Positions 17,190 through 25,941 of a stretch of DNA of 64,000 nt are shown in pieces. Both the position numbers and the translations under genes were made by a program. The notes beneath the pieces were generated by a model that made no database searches, had not been told where the DNA came from, and worked only from the letters and a program-made list of their open reading frames with translations. The DNA is from Lachnospiraceae bacterium (lineage in GTDB: Bacteria; Bacillota; Clostridia; Lachnospirales; Lachnospiraceae). Within the stretch, counting starts at the first letter, position 1. Every line of letters starts with the position of its first letter. The stretch spans positions 27,543 through 91,542 of the forward strand of contig JAIDPF010000071.1 in the NCBI GenBank assembly GCA_029062895.1, given 5' to 3'.

Positions 17190-18932
17190 ATGCTACCCAC
17201 ATTTTTGCAACTCAAAAAGAATAGTAAAAAAGCGCAGAAGGATACAGCAGAATTCCGTATGGTATTGATTGGGGACTGTGCGACGCAGCATATCGCGCAG
17301 GCAGTTTCCGGATACGCATACGAGGAAGGAATCGGTCTGGAGCTTCTGGATACGGATTATGATCAGATTTTTGCCCAGGTGATGGATTCGGATTCGGAGC
17401 TTTACCAGTATCAGGCGGATGCAATATTGATTGTAATGTGCACAGAAAAGTTGTATGAAGCATATTGTGGAGTGCCGATTGGCGACAGGGGCAGATTTGC
17501 TGCGGAGAAATATGAGGAGATCTGCAGAATCTGGAAAAGACTGCAGGAATATAACCATCCGGTAACAGGCAAAAAAATGAAGATCCTGCAGTTTAATTTT
17601 GCGGAAGTAGACGACAGGAGCTTTGGTAATTATGCCAATTGTGTAGAGAACTCTTTCCTGTGGCAGCTTAGAAAATTAAACGTTCTTTTAATGCAGGGGG
17701 CTCAGAACGAGGGAATCTATCTTGTAGACATATCTTATGTGCAGAATTTGTATGGAAGACAAAGGTTTCATGATGAAAAGCTTTACTATATCGCGAAGAT
17801 GCCATTTTCCACAGAGACGCTTCCGGCAATCGCAAGAGAGGTCATAAGCATCATCAAAGCGATTATGGCAAGGTTAAAAAAATGTGTGATTCTTGATCTT
17901 GACCAGACATTGTGGGGCGGTGTGATTGGAGACGACGGACTGGAAGGCATCCAGATCGGAGAACTTGGTATAGGACATGCATTTCAGGAATTTCAACTCT
18001 GGCTTAAGGAATTGACGAAGCGCGGCATTATCTTGGCAGTATGCAGTAAAAATGATGAGGAGAAGGCAAAGGAGCCATTTTTAAAGCATCCGGAAATGGT
18101 ACTGCGGCTGGAGGATATCGCGGTTTTTATCGCAAACTGGGAGGATAAGGCGGGTAATATCAAGAAAATTGTTGAGATCCTGAATCTTGGCATGGACAGT
18201 TTTGTATTTATAGACGACAATCCTTTTGAACGGAATCTGGTAAGAAGTATGCTTCCGGAGGTTACTGTGCCGGAGCTTCCGGAGGATCCGGCGCTGTATC
18301 TTTCCTATCTGAAGGAACAGAATCTGTTTGAGACGATTTCTTATAGTGAGGCGGATCAGGACAGAACAAGACAGTACCGTGAGGAAGCAGGAAGAACTTC
18401 TTTGAAACAGCAGTTTGCGACTTATGAAGAATATCTTGAACAGCTTGGTATGGTGGCGGAAGCGAAGCCGTTTGATGCGTTTCATATTCCCAGAATCGCG
18501 CAGTTGTCCCAGCGATCCAATCAGTTTAATCTGCGTACAGTACGGTACACGGAGGAGGAGGCAGCTGGACTTGCGGAGGACGATAGGTATATTACCCTGT
18601 ATTTTACTTTGAAAGATAAGTTTGGCGATCACGGATTAATCAGCCTAGTGGTCATGAAGAAAGAAGAAGATACGTTGTTTATTGAAAACTGGCTGATGAG
18701 CTGCAGGGTATTGAAACGGACGATGGAAACCTTTGTGGTTAATACGATGCTGGAAGAAGCCAAAAAGGCGGACGCAGTAAGAGTTGTGGGAGAATATATC
18801 AAGACACCTAAGAATGCAATGGTGGAGCATCTTTATGAAGAGATGGGATTTCATCCGCTGGGAGAAGGAAAATATGAAATTATAACGGCAGCTTATCAGA
18901 AACAGAAAACATGGATAGAGCGTGCGGAATAA
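17190..18932 (+). CDS. FkbH-like HAD-IIIC protein
   Basis: A 580-residue protein in three parts: an N-terminal SGNH-like/FkbH N-domain, a central HAD-IIIC domain with the catalytic block CVILDLDQTLWGGVIGDDG near residue 235 (nucleophile and acid Asp both present), VCSKNDEEKAKEPF and FIDDNPFERNLV, and a C-terminal GNAT-like region. In FK506-type antibiotic pathways FkbH loads a glyceryl unit from 1,3-bisphosphoglycerate onto an ACP. An ACP gene follows within 60 bases here, so a glyceryl- or related acyl-ACP is plausible; the exact product is inference. Members also occur in polysaccharide loci. RBS AAGGAAGG precedes the ATG. Confidence 0.88.
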   Translation: MLPTFLQLKKNSKKAQKDTAEFRMVLIGDCATQHIAQAVSGYAYEEGIGLELLDTDYDQIFAQVMDSDSELYQYQADAILIVMCTEKLYEAYCGVPIGDRGRFAAEKYEEICRIWKRLQEYNHPVTGKKMKILQFNFAEVDDRSFGNYANCVENSFLWQLRKLNVLLMQGAQNEGIYLVDISYVQNLYGRQRFHDEKLYYIAKMPFSTETLPAIAREVISIIKAIMARLKKCVILDLDQTLWGGVIGDDGLEGIQIGELGIGHAFQEFQLWLKELTKRGIILAVCSKNDEEKAKEPFLKHPEMVLRLEDIAVFIANWEDKAGNIKKIVEILNLGMDSFVFIDDNPFERNLVRSMLPEVTVPELPEDPALYLSYLKEQNLFETISYSEADQDRTRQYREEAGRTSLKQQFATYEEYLEQLGMVAEAKPFDAFHIPRIAQLSQRSNQFNLRTVRYTEEEAAGLAEDDRYITLYFTLKDKFGDHGLISLVVMKKEEDTLFIENWLMSCRVLKRTMETFVVNTMLEEAKKADAVRVVGEYIKTPKNAMVEHLYEEMGFHPLGEGKYEIITAAYQKQKTWIERAE

Positions 18933-18942
18933 CAGCGGATGC

Positions 18943-18971
18943 TTGTGGCATACTAAAATATATGATATAAT
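18943..18971 (+). promoter_or_regulatory. Candidate sigma-A promoter before the acyl carrier protein gene
   Basis: TTGTGG (18943-18948) and TATAAT (18966-18971) are separated by 17 bases in the gap between the FkbH-like and ACP genes. The -10 is perfect and the -35 is weak. It may give extra transcription of the ACP/MaoC/SDR genes. Confidence 0.45.
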
Positions 18972-18988
18972 CAGATGCATGGAGGAGA

Positions 18989-19228
18989 ATGATGAGCAGA
19001 GAAGAGATCTTAAAAAAAGTAAATGATATCTTTCATGATGTATTTGAGGATGATTCGATTGTTGTTGTGGAAGAGACAACAGCGGATGACGTGGAAGACT
19101 GGGACAGCCTGATGCATATTACGCTGATTTCTGAGGTGGAGTCGGCTTTTGGATTTAAGTTTCAGATGAAAGATGTTGTGGGGATGAAGAATGTTGGAGA
19201 AATGATTGATATTATACAAAGCCACTGA
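18989..19228 (+). CDS. Acyl carrier protein
   Basis: A 79-residue acidic, helical protein. The 4'-phosphopantetheine site is the DSL motif at residues 39-41 (EDWDSLMHITLI), with Ser40 as attachment residue, and the following helix region (EVESAFGFKFQMKDVVGMKNVGEM) is typical of stand-alone ACPs in FkbH and polyketide-type pathways. It would carry the acyl group processed by its neighbours. GGAGGAG lies just upstream of the ATG ATG pair; either ATG could be used. It is unlikely to be the fatty-acid AcpP, which normally lies with fab genes. Confidence 0.9.
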   Translation: MMSREEILKKVNDIFHDVFEDDSIVVVEETTADDVEDWDSLMHITLISEVESAFGFKFQMKDVVGMKNVGEMIDIIQSH

Positions 19229-19299
19229 ATTGAAGTCTTTAAGAATTTTAGGGACCGTATCGATATATGATCCTGAAAAAGAAAGGCTGGTTTTAACAA

Positions 19300-19716
19300 A
19301 TGAATCATTACACACTGGAAGAATTGACTACGGGGATGACAGAATCCTTTCAGGTGACTGTTACAAAAGAAATGCAGGAGCAGTTTACCGCTCTTTCGGG
19401 GGATGTTAATCCGATGCATCTGACAGAAGCATATGCCAGGGAACACGGATATGAACACAGGCTTGTTTATGGGATGCTTACGGCATCCTTTTATTCGACT
19501 TTGGCAGGGGTTTATCTGCCGGGAGAGCATTGTATCTTCCATGAGATCCATACGACGTTCAACGCGCCTGTTTATGAAGGGGACGAACTGACGGTGACGG
19601 GGGAGGTCATGGAGATTCATGAGGGATTTCGGAGAGTGAAAATAAAGGCATATATTAAAAATGCGAAGGGAAAGAAAGTATCGAGGGCGACGCTGGTTGT
19701 TGGATGTAAAGCGTGA
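19300..19716 (+). CDS. MaoC-like hot-dog (R)-specific enoyl hydratase
   Basis: A 138-residue hot-dog fold protein. The hydratase dyad motif is present: FTALSGDVNPMHLTEAYA near residues 29-46, with the catalytic Asp in SGD and His in PMH. It also has YGMLTASFYSTLAG. These enzymes hydrate or dehydrate (R)-3-hydroxyacyl-CoA or -ACP. Located between an ACP and an SDR, it would interconvert an enoyl and a 3-hydroxyacyl thioester. The length is normal for a single-domain PhaJ-type protein. No ketosynthase is adjacent. Confidence 0.88.
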   Translation: MNHYTLEELTTGMTESFQVTVTKEMQEQFTALSGDVNPMHLTEAYAREHGYEHRLVYGMLTASFYSTLAGVYLPGEHCIFHEIHTTFNAPVYEGDELTVTGEVMEIHEGFRRVKIKAYIKNAKGKKVSRATLVVGCKA

Positions 19717-19756
19717 TCCGTCAGGGAATAGTGATTTGGAAAGGCAGCTATAAGGT

Positions 19757-20551
19757 ATGGAGAAGGAACGCAGAGATTTCGGTAAAACGTATTTGATCAT
19801 TGGAGCGTCTTCTGATGTTGCTGTGGAATATATCAGAAGTCTTGCAAAACATGCCCGCAAAAACGCCAAAAATCCCATTTTAATATTTGCGCATTATTAT
19901 AAAAATAAGGATAAGCTGGAAGAGATCGCCAAGGAATATTCCGGGATCGAGTTAAAAATTCTACAGGCTGACCTGACGGATGAGGATCAGGCATTGAAAC
20001 TTGTCAATCGAGTGATGCAGTATGTTAAATATCCCAATTATATTCTTCATTTTCCGGCGGTCACATTTGATTATATGCGTTATCGGGAGATCGATACGGA
20101 TTATTTAAGGCAGGAGATGAATGTCCAGCTATATTCGTTCTTAATTATTACAAGGGAGTTTCTTCCACTGATGCAAAAGGAATATGGCAACAGGGTGCTG
20201 GTAATGCTTTCCTCTTATGTGGAGGATGAACTTCCGCCAAAATTTATGCCAGATTATATCGTAGCAAAATATGCGCTGCTGGGAGCTATGAAGGCGGCAG
20301 CCTCAGAGTATGGAGGGAAGAATCTGAAGATCAATGGGATCTCTCCGATCATGATGGACACCAAATTCCTATCCAAAATGGATCCAAGAATCAAGGAAAT
20401 GACAGCAATGAAAAGTCCAATCAACAGAGTGCCGAACCCGGAGGAGCTGATCCCTTATATTGATGAGCTGTTGGATTCCGGCTGCACGAAAAACGGCTAT
20501 AATCTGGTAGTAGACGAATCATATTTTGAAGCAAAGGAGCCAGAGGAATGA
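19757..20551 (+). CDS. Short-chain dehydrogenase/reductase (SDR)
   Basis: A 264-residue Rossmann-fold oxidoreductase. The cofactor motif reads TYLIIGASSDVAVEYI, lacking the last Gly of the classical TGxxxGxG. The catalytic Tyr-Lys is YIVAK near residue 168, preceded by a Ser pair (MLSSYV). It may reduce a 3-oxoacyl-ACP to the hydroxyacyl form, the FabG-like step matching the MaoC gene before it. Reduction of a sugar or another thioester cannot be excluded. Its TGA overlaps the ATG of the next GT4 gene by four bases (ATGA). Confidence 0.85.
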   Translation: MEKERRDFGKTYLIIGASSDVAVEYIRSLAKHARKNAKNPILIFAHYYKNKDKLEEIAKEYSGIELKILQADLTDEDQALKLVNRVMQYVKYPNYILHFPAVTFDYMRYREIDTDYLRQEMNVQLYSFLIITREFLPLMQKEYGNRVLVMLSSYVEDELPPKFMPDYIVAKYALLGAMKAAASEYGGKNLKINGISPIMMDTKFLSKMDPRIKEMTAMKSPINRVPNPEELIPYIDELLDSGCTKNGYNLVVDESYFEAKEPEE

Positions 20552-21795
20552 TCAAGCTGGCAATACTATTTCAGGAAGATGAGATGGAGCATATGGATCT
20601 TTCTCATCCGGAATCCGGCAATCCCGGAGTCGGCGGAACGGCATTCTGTTTTCTGCTTCTGATGAAATATCTGAATCATTATCAGGATACGGTTGACTAT
20701 ACGGTGTATCAGTTAAAAGAAAATCTCCTTCCGGCGAAAAAAGCAGAGAAAGTGGATTCTATCCGGGAAGCGCTGGAACGGGCTGTATTAGATGGGAACG
20801 GGATGATCTTGATCAGAAATCATCAGACAAAAGAAACCTATGAACTGATGGCAGATTATCCATTAAAATATATTGTCTGGATGCACAATAAACTGACGAT
20901 TGAAGAGATCCGTCTGCTGGATCGGTGGGAGGCTGTCAGCCGTATTATCTGCGTCGGGCGGGAGATGTATGATTATTATTTGGATGATAACATTATCCGT
21001 AAGATGGATGTGGTCAGGAATATGTTCGTGCCGCCTGCGGGGGAGATGGTCAGAGGGGATAAGTATCCGCTGTATGTGACTTATACCGGAAGCCTGACAT
21101 ATGATAAAAATTTTCATTTGTTGGCAGCGGCTTGGAAAGAGATCATCAGTCAGGTGCCGGATGCGCAGCTCCATGTCATCGGTTCCGGAAAGCTGTACGA
21201 CCAGAACAGCGTGATGGGAGCCATGGGGATCGCGGATAAGGAATACGAGGAGCTGTTTCTTCCCTTTCTTTGCGATAAGGAGGGCAGACTGCTGCCTTCC
21301 GTATTTTTTCATGGGATCATGGGGGAGGAAAAGTATGAGATCTACAGACAGTCGGCAGTGGGGGTAGTCAATCCCATGGCGACGGAGACTTTCTGCTTAT
21401 CTGCAATCGAAAAGGGAGCCTGTGGTATTCCTGTTGTGTCACGCCGCAAAAATGGTCTGTTGGATACGGTACAGGATGGGAAAACGGGAATTCTTTATAA
21501 AGATGTAAAACAGCTTGCATCAGTGATCGTTGATCTTCTTTTGGACAAAGAAAAAAATATTCGCATGGGGCAGGCGGCAGCGGAATTCGCAAGAAACGAA
21601 TTTCTTCCTGACAGGATTATGGGAGAATGGATTCGGATTTTTCAGGAGACATGGGCGGGACTTTCTGCGGCATATCGTAAACCTGTTTCCAATTATGATA
21701 ATAATGGAAAGTGGGTACGAAGGATTTGGCATGGAATACACAGGGTTCCATTTCTTAGGTGGATTCCCTCCATTCATGATCTTCAGAAAAAGTAG
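20548..21795 (+). CDS. Family 4 glycosyltransferase
   Basis: A 415-residue GT-B protein. The second half carries the GT4 features: YTGSLTYDKNFHLLAAAWKEI, a donor-binding segment VNPMATETFCLSAIEKGACGIPVVSR with the conserved glutamates, and a C-terminal helix crossing back. The N-terminal half is more divergent (MIKLAILFQEDEMEHMDL). The gene is translationally coupled to the SDR gene through an ATGA overlap, linking the acyl block to the rest of the glycan operon. Donor sugar unknown. Confidence 0.82.
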   Translation: MIKLAILFQEDEMEHMDLSHPESGNPGVGGTAFCFLLLMKYLNHYQDTVDYTVYQLKENLLPAKKAEKVDSIREALERAVLDGNGMILIRNHQTKETYELMADYPLKYIVWMHNKLTIEEIRLLDRWEAVSRIICVGREMYDYYLDDNIIRKMDVVRNMFVPPAGEMVRGDKYPLYVTYTGSLTYDKNFHLLAAAWKEIISQVPDAQLHVIGSGKLYDQNSVMGAMGIADKEYEELFLPFLCDKEGRLLPSVFFHGIMGEEKYEIYRQSAVGVVNPMATETFCLSAIEKGACGIPVVSRRKNGLLDTVQDGKTGILYKDVKQLASVIVDLLLDKEKNIRMGQAAAEFARNEFLPDRIMGEWIRIFQETWAGLSAAYRKPVSNYDNNGKWVRRIWHGIHRVPFLRWIPSIHDLQKK

Positions 21796-21828
21796 CGGCA
21801 AGATAGAAATATGGGAGAGGCGGAGTCA

Positions 21829-22833
21829 TTGTCGAAAGTAAGCGTCCTGATTACAACTTATAATATAGAATCGTATATTGCGGAAACACTTGATACTGTG
21901 TTGAGGCAGAAAACTGATTTTTTATATGAAATTCTGGTAGGTGATGATGGTTCCACTGATAGAACAAGATCCATTATCGAGGGATATCTGGAAAAATATC
22001 CGAAAAAAATCCGTCTTTATGTTATGCCGAGGGAGAAGGGTATAGATTACAACCGGGTGGAACGTTCCGCTGCCAACCGACTGAATCTTCTTACCCATGC
22101 CGAGGGAGAATATATCAGTTTTCTAGACGGTGACGATTATTATCTGTCGGAGGACAGGCTGCAGAGGATGGTGGATATTCTGGAACATCCTGATAATAGT
22201 GACTGTATTATGTGTGCCCATAATCTTTCCATGGTCTATGATACGGGAGAGTCTTTTCCCCTGTCCCGTGCCCGGATAGAGAGAAAATATACAAGATGGC
22301 AGTATTGGAAATGGATGTTTTTACAGTCCAATGGATTTCTGTTCCGAAACATTTTCCGGCAGCATCCGCCTACGGAAAACACGAAGCGTTACTTTGATGA
22401 TAATAATATCACTTACTGGTTATTCCAATATGGAAATCTGTATTATCTGCCGGAATGTCTCGGCGCGTACCGGCAGGTGTCAGGATCATCGTGGAATGCC
22501 ATCAGTCGTATGCAAAAAGCATGTTCAAACATGATAGGGTATCATGTGGAGTTGGAGTTAAACGGAAAAGACAGGCGAGTCAGCGATATCCGCCATTTTC
22601 CCGATTATGGGTATCTGTTTCGCCATCGTAAGGAGCTGACTCCCCAAACCTGTTCCCCATTTTACGAGACGGCTGAGAAGAACGGTCTGACGGAGGCTCT
22701 TAAGGTATATCATATGGGAAAAACAGGAGGCATGCAATATTTACGTTTTCTCGGGCGTTATATCTCTGGATTCTGCGGTTATGGATTTAGTAAGCTACAG
22801 CGGGCATTTTTAAAGCGTTTCGGTAAATACTAG
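21829..22833 (+). CDS. Family 2 glycosyltransferase
   Basis: About 334 residues. It starts with KVSVLITTYNIESYIAETLDTV, then GDDGSTDRT near residue 38 and the metal-binding SFLDGDDYYL near 98, a clear DXD. The C-terminal part is soluble. The frame also has ATG 21811, but no RBS lies before it; TTG 21829 has GGAGAGG eight bases upstream and places the conserved strand right after the start, so I prefer it, with moderate certainty. It is related in style to rhamnosyl/galactosyltransferases of capsule loci; specificity cannot be read. Confidence 0.83.
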   Translation: MSKVSVLITTYNIESYIAETLDTVLRQKTDFLYEILVGDDGSTDRTRSIIEGYLEKYPKKIRLYVMPREKGIDYNRVERSAANRLNLLTHAEGEYISFLDGDDYYLSEDRLQRMVDILEHPDNSDCIMCAHNLSMVYDTGESFPLSRARIERKYTRWQYWKWMFLQSNGFLFRNIFRQHPPTENTKRYFDDNNITYWLFQYGNLYYLPECLGAYRQVSGSSWNAISRMQKACSNMIGYHVELELNGKDRRVSDIRHFPDYGYLFRHRKELTPQTCSPFYETAEKNGLTEALKVYHMGKTGGMQYLRFLGRYISGFCGYGFSKLQRAFLKRFGKY

Positions 22834-22874
22834 AACTAAAATAAAGGTTGTGCGAAGTAAACAGAAAGGGCGTT

Positions 22875-23954
22875 ATGGAGAAAAGGGCAGATGACAGTAC
22901 GGAACTGATCAGTGTGATTGTACCGATCTATAAAGTAGAAAAATATCTGCGGGAATGTGTCGACAGTATTCTCCGACAGACCTATTCTTCCCTTGAGATC
23001 ATATTGGTGGATGACGGCTCGCCGGACCGTTGCGGGAAGATAGCGGACGAATATGCGTCAAAAGATCCGCGCGTCAAAGTGATCCATCGCGAAAACGGCG
23101 GTCTTTCTGAGGCACGTAACAGTGGTCTGCGGGAAGCAACCGGTATCTGGGTGGTCTTTGTAGATTCGGATGATGTGATCCATGAGAAAATGATAAGTAC
23201 ACTGTATGACGCTGCTGTTTCTACCGACAGTCGGATGGCATGGTGTGCCATTTGTGAAATCAGCGAGGATGGATATCCGATCGCTTCCGGAGACAGAAAC
23301 GACGGGACACTGTCTCCGAACAAAAAAGTGGACGGCAGAGAAAAAACTGGAGAATGCAGTGTCAGTGTTCTTACCGGACAGGAGGCGGAAAAACAGTTAT
23401 ATACCATGTCTGGAAATCAGCAATGTCTTGTGGCGTGGAATAAACTTTATCACAAGGATTGCTTTTATGAGAACGGCGAATTGGTTTTTTATCCGCCGGG
23501 GAAAATTTTTGAGGACGGATATACTACTTACCGATTGATCTATCAGGCCAAGCGGATTGCCGTACTATCACAGCCATTATATTATTATCGTCAGCGAGAA
23601 GGCAGTATCATGGCGAAAAATGCCTATCGGATTTATGAACCGGCGCTGGAAGCGGGACTGCTCAGAATGGATTTTTATAAAAGTCATGGAGAGAAAGAAT
23701 TGTATCTGATGGAGCTGAATATGACGATCTATTCTGTTATCCGGTTTTATGCGCGCATCACGGTAAGGAAAGAACGAAAGAATCTGCGCCGCTGGTTTGG
23801 AAAGATTTACCGTGATTATTTTGTGAAGGAGCACTGGCCATTGGCTAAGAGAATCCGAATGAAGGCGTTTCAGGTCGGATACCCCTGTTATAGGTTGGTC
23901 AGTTCCTTTGAAAGTTTGTATAACCGCCTGCGACATAGCACTAAAGTGCATTAG
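22875..23954 (+). CDS. Family 2 glycosyltransferase
   Basis: About 359 residues, with a strong GT2 domain: ISVIVPIYKVEKYLRECVDSIL, VDDGSPDRCGKI and FVDSDDVIHEKM for the metal site. The residues after about 220 form a helical C-terminal region common in EpsJ/CpsJ-like enzymes. The frame is open from 22848, but ATG 22875, preceded by AGAAAGGG, is the better start. A central stretch of about 30 residues (SGDRNDGTLSPNKKV) looks like a loop insertion not usual in the family. Probable role: adding one sugar to the lipid-linked repeat. Confidence 0.87.
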   Translation: MEKRADDSTELISVIVPIYKVEKYLRECVDSILRQTYSSLEIILVDDGSPDRCGKIADEYASKDPRVKVIHRENGGLSEARNSGLREATGIWVVFVDSDDVIHEKMISTLYDAAVSTDSRMAWCAICEISEDGYPIASGDRNDGTLSPNKKVDGREKTGECSVSVLTGQEAEKQLYTMSGNQQCLVAWNKLYHKDCFYENGELVFYPPGKIFEDGYTTYRLIYQAKRIAVLSQPLYYYRQREGSIMAKNAYRIYEPALEAGLLRMDFYKSHGEKELYLMELNMTIYSVIRFYARITVRKERKNLRRWFGKIYRDYFVKEHWPLAKRIRMKAFQVGYPCYRLVSSFESLYNRLRHSTKVH

Positions 23955-23960
23955 AATTTA

Positions 23961-23986
23961 CAGGTTACGGAAAGGCATGGTTATTA
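23961..23986 (+). repeat. Leader cassette CAGGTTACGGAAAGGCATGG before the second GT11 gene
   Basis: The consensus form of a short motif that recurs before at least eight genes in this window. Here it lies five bases upstream of the GT11 start and provides GGAAAGG as a possible ribosome site. Confidence 0.65.
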
Positions 23987-23990
23987 TGGA

Positions 23991-24935
23991 ATGGCAGGAA
24001 AAATCATTGTTCGCACCATGAATGTGGGAATGTGCAATCAGTTATTTACTTATGCGTATGCACGCTATATGGCGGAACAGAGCGAAATGGAACTCTATCT
24101 GGATTACAGCCATATTTCCGAAGCGGATATGAAGCATCATGCAGGCTATGAAGAGGCACTGGGGCATTTTGCGTTAAAGCATGATGGCATCATTCTGACA
24201 AAGGAGGAATATGACCGGGTAGCAGGAGGCGCAGGGAGGCGTTTTGAAACCCTTCTGAATCCGTGGTATATCCGCAGGAAAAATCGTATGGGGAGGCTGC
24301 TTGATCTTGAAAGAGAACAGAATAAACGGTTGGTAGAAAAGGGACAGATCCTGAACCTTCTTGTGGAACGGGAACATCCAGGTCCTGACAGGCTGACGGC
24401 GGATGTCAATATTGTTTATGGTTACTGGCAGGTTCCCGAATATGCAAGATCCATGGAGCGTGTCCTGAGAGAAGAGATTATAGAAGGAAGCGGTGTGCCG
24501 GAAAGATATCCGGATTATGTCAGACGGTTATGTCATTCTGAGAGCGTATGCGTACACCTTAGGAGGGGTGATTATATCGGTGATGGTATGCATCAGGTAT
24601 GCACGGAGCAGTATTATCGGGAAGCAATGGAGCAGTACCGCAGGAAGCTGGAGCATCCCAGATTTTTCCTTTTTTCGGATGATAAGTCTTATGCGGAGGA
24701 GCAATTTTGCCGGAACAGTACGGATACGGAAGTCTGCAAGATTGCGGAGGAGGATTATCAGGAACTGGTTCTAATGAGTCTTTCCGAACACAGGATCCTG
24801 TCCAACAGTTCCTTTTCATGGTGGGCGCAGATGCTTAGCGGCAGCAGGGATGTAATTGCTCCCTCGCGGTGGTACGGTGTTGCAGATAAAAAAAGCTGTC
24901 TGTACGAAGATTTCTGGCAGATTATCCAGACATGA
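23991..24935 (+). CDS. Family 11 alpha-1,2-fucosyltransferase-like glycosyltransferase (second copy)
   Basis: A 314-residue GT11 enzyme. The signs are an N-terminal TMNVGMCNQLFTYAYARYM (the usual GGLGNQ is altered to NVGMCNQ), the donor motif VCVHLRRGDYIGDG near residue 187, FFLFSDDKSYAEEQF, and the final SNSSFSWWAQML. It is quite different in sequence from the GT11 protein at 6943, so the two probably act on different acceptors. The expected reaction is transfer from GDP-L-fucose; the altered N-terminal loop may affect the acceptor or donor. Confidence 0.87.
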   Translation: MAGKIIVRTMNVGMCNQLFTYAYARYMAEQSEMELYLDYSHISEADMKHHAGYEEALGHFALKHDGIILTKEEYDRVAGGAGRRFETLLNPWYIRRKNRMGRLLDLEREQNKRLVEKGQILNLLVEREHPGPDRLTADVNIVYGYWQVPEYARSMERVLREEIIEGSGVPERYPDYVRRLCHSESVCVHLRRGDYIGDGMHQVCTEQYYREAMEQYRRKLEHPRFFLFSDDKSYAEEQFCRNSTDTEVCKIAEEDYQELVLMSLSEHRILSNSSFSWWAQMLSGSRDVIAPSRWYGVADKKSCLYEDFWQIIQT

Positions 24936-25055
24936 CCATTCCGGCCGGCAGCCGCGGCCGTGAAATAATAAAAAAATCAGAAGCGTTTTGTGGATCATTT
25001 GTGAGATGCCGCAGAGATAACAATACCGTGAACTGCTTCGGAATGGACAACGCAA

Positions 25056-25925
25056 ATGGAGAAAGTATCAATCTGTATACCTGCATATAATAATGCCGCG
25101 TCTCTGGCTAGGCTGCTGGAATCCATTAGGATTCAGACATTTAAGGATTACCGGATCTATCTGACCGATGATTCCGATCGGAGAGATGTGGAGGAACTGG
25201 CATTTAAGAATGCCGACCTGAATTTGGATTATCATAAAAACAAATCCAGACTGGGACCTACAGCAAATACCAACGCGGCGCTGCGGATGGCACAGGGAGT
25301 TTATGTAAAAATCATGCATCATGATGATTGTTTCAGTGATACGGACAGCCTGTTGCGTCTGGTGGAACTTCTGGATACTCATCCGGAGGTAGATCTTGCA
25401 TTTTGTGGTACAAAAGAGATAAAATATGATGCGGACGGATGTGTTAATGAGGGAGAATCATTTGTCAGATGTATTTCGGATATAGAACGATGGCAACTGG
25501 ATATGGATGTCCGTAATCTGTTTCTGGTGAATATGATCGGCGCGCCAAGCGCGGTTCTGGTTCGGAATCGGGGAATACTGATGGATGAACGACTGAAATG
25601 GCTGGTGGATATCGATTATTATCTGAGGATATTGTTAGAAAATCCGGGATATGCCGATTGTACCAGTCCGTTGGTGTCCATTGGATTAATGGAGACACAG
25701 GTAACGAGAAGTTGTTTGGAGGATGAAGGGCTGATCTTCTGGGAAAACAGCTATGTATTTGATAAATTCAAACTATGGCAGGAAAGACCGTATCGCAGAT
25801 TTTTGATTAGAATGGCGTTAGATTTCCATAAGGGTTATGCGTCAATTAAGGAACACCGGATCGGAAGGTGGGAATATCTGGATCGGAAGTTAAGATGGAT
25901 ACTAAAGAAAGGTTTGTGTCATTAA
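25056..25925 (+). CDS. Family 2 glycosyltransferase
   Basis: A 289-residue GT2 protein: VSICIPAYNNAASLARLLESI at the start, LTDDSDRRD near residue 38, and the metal-site stretch IMHHDDCFSD near residue 87. A basic C-terminus follows. The 120 bases before it (24936-25055) hold no gene; they contain a G+C-rich inverted sequence (CCGGCCGGCAGCCGCGGCCG at about 24942-24961) that could form a stem. The RBS is weak. Donor and acceptor unknown. Confidence 0.85.
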   Translation: MEKVSICIPAYNNAASLARLLESIRIQTFKDYRIYLTDDSDRRDVEELAFKNADLNLDYHKNKSRLGPTANTNAALRMAQGVYVKIMHHDDCFSDTDSLLRLVELLDTHPEVDLAFCGTKEIKYDADGCVNEGESFVRCISDIERWQLDMDVRNLFLVNMIGAPSAVLVRNRGILMDERLKWLVDIDYYLRILLENPGYADCTSPLVSIGLMETQVTRSCLEDEGLIFWENSYVFDKFKLWQERPYRRFLIRMALDFHKGYASIKEHRIGRWEYLDRKLRWILKKGLCH

Positions 25926-25941
25926 TCAAACAGAGGGATTT

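Noticed and set aside
17190..20551. A polyketide synthase cluster, suggested by FkbH, ACP, MaoC and SDR
   Set aside because: No ketosynthase, acyltransferase or thioesterase is present, and glycan genes lie on both sides.
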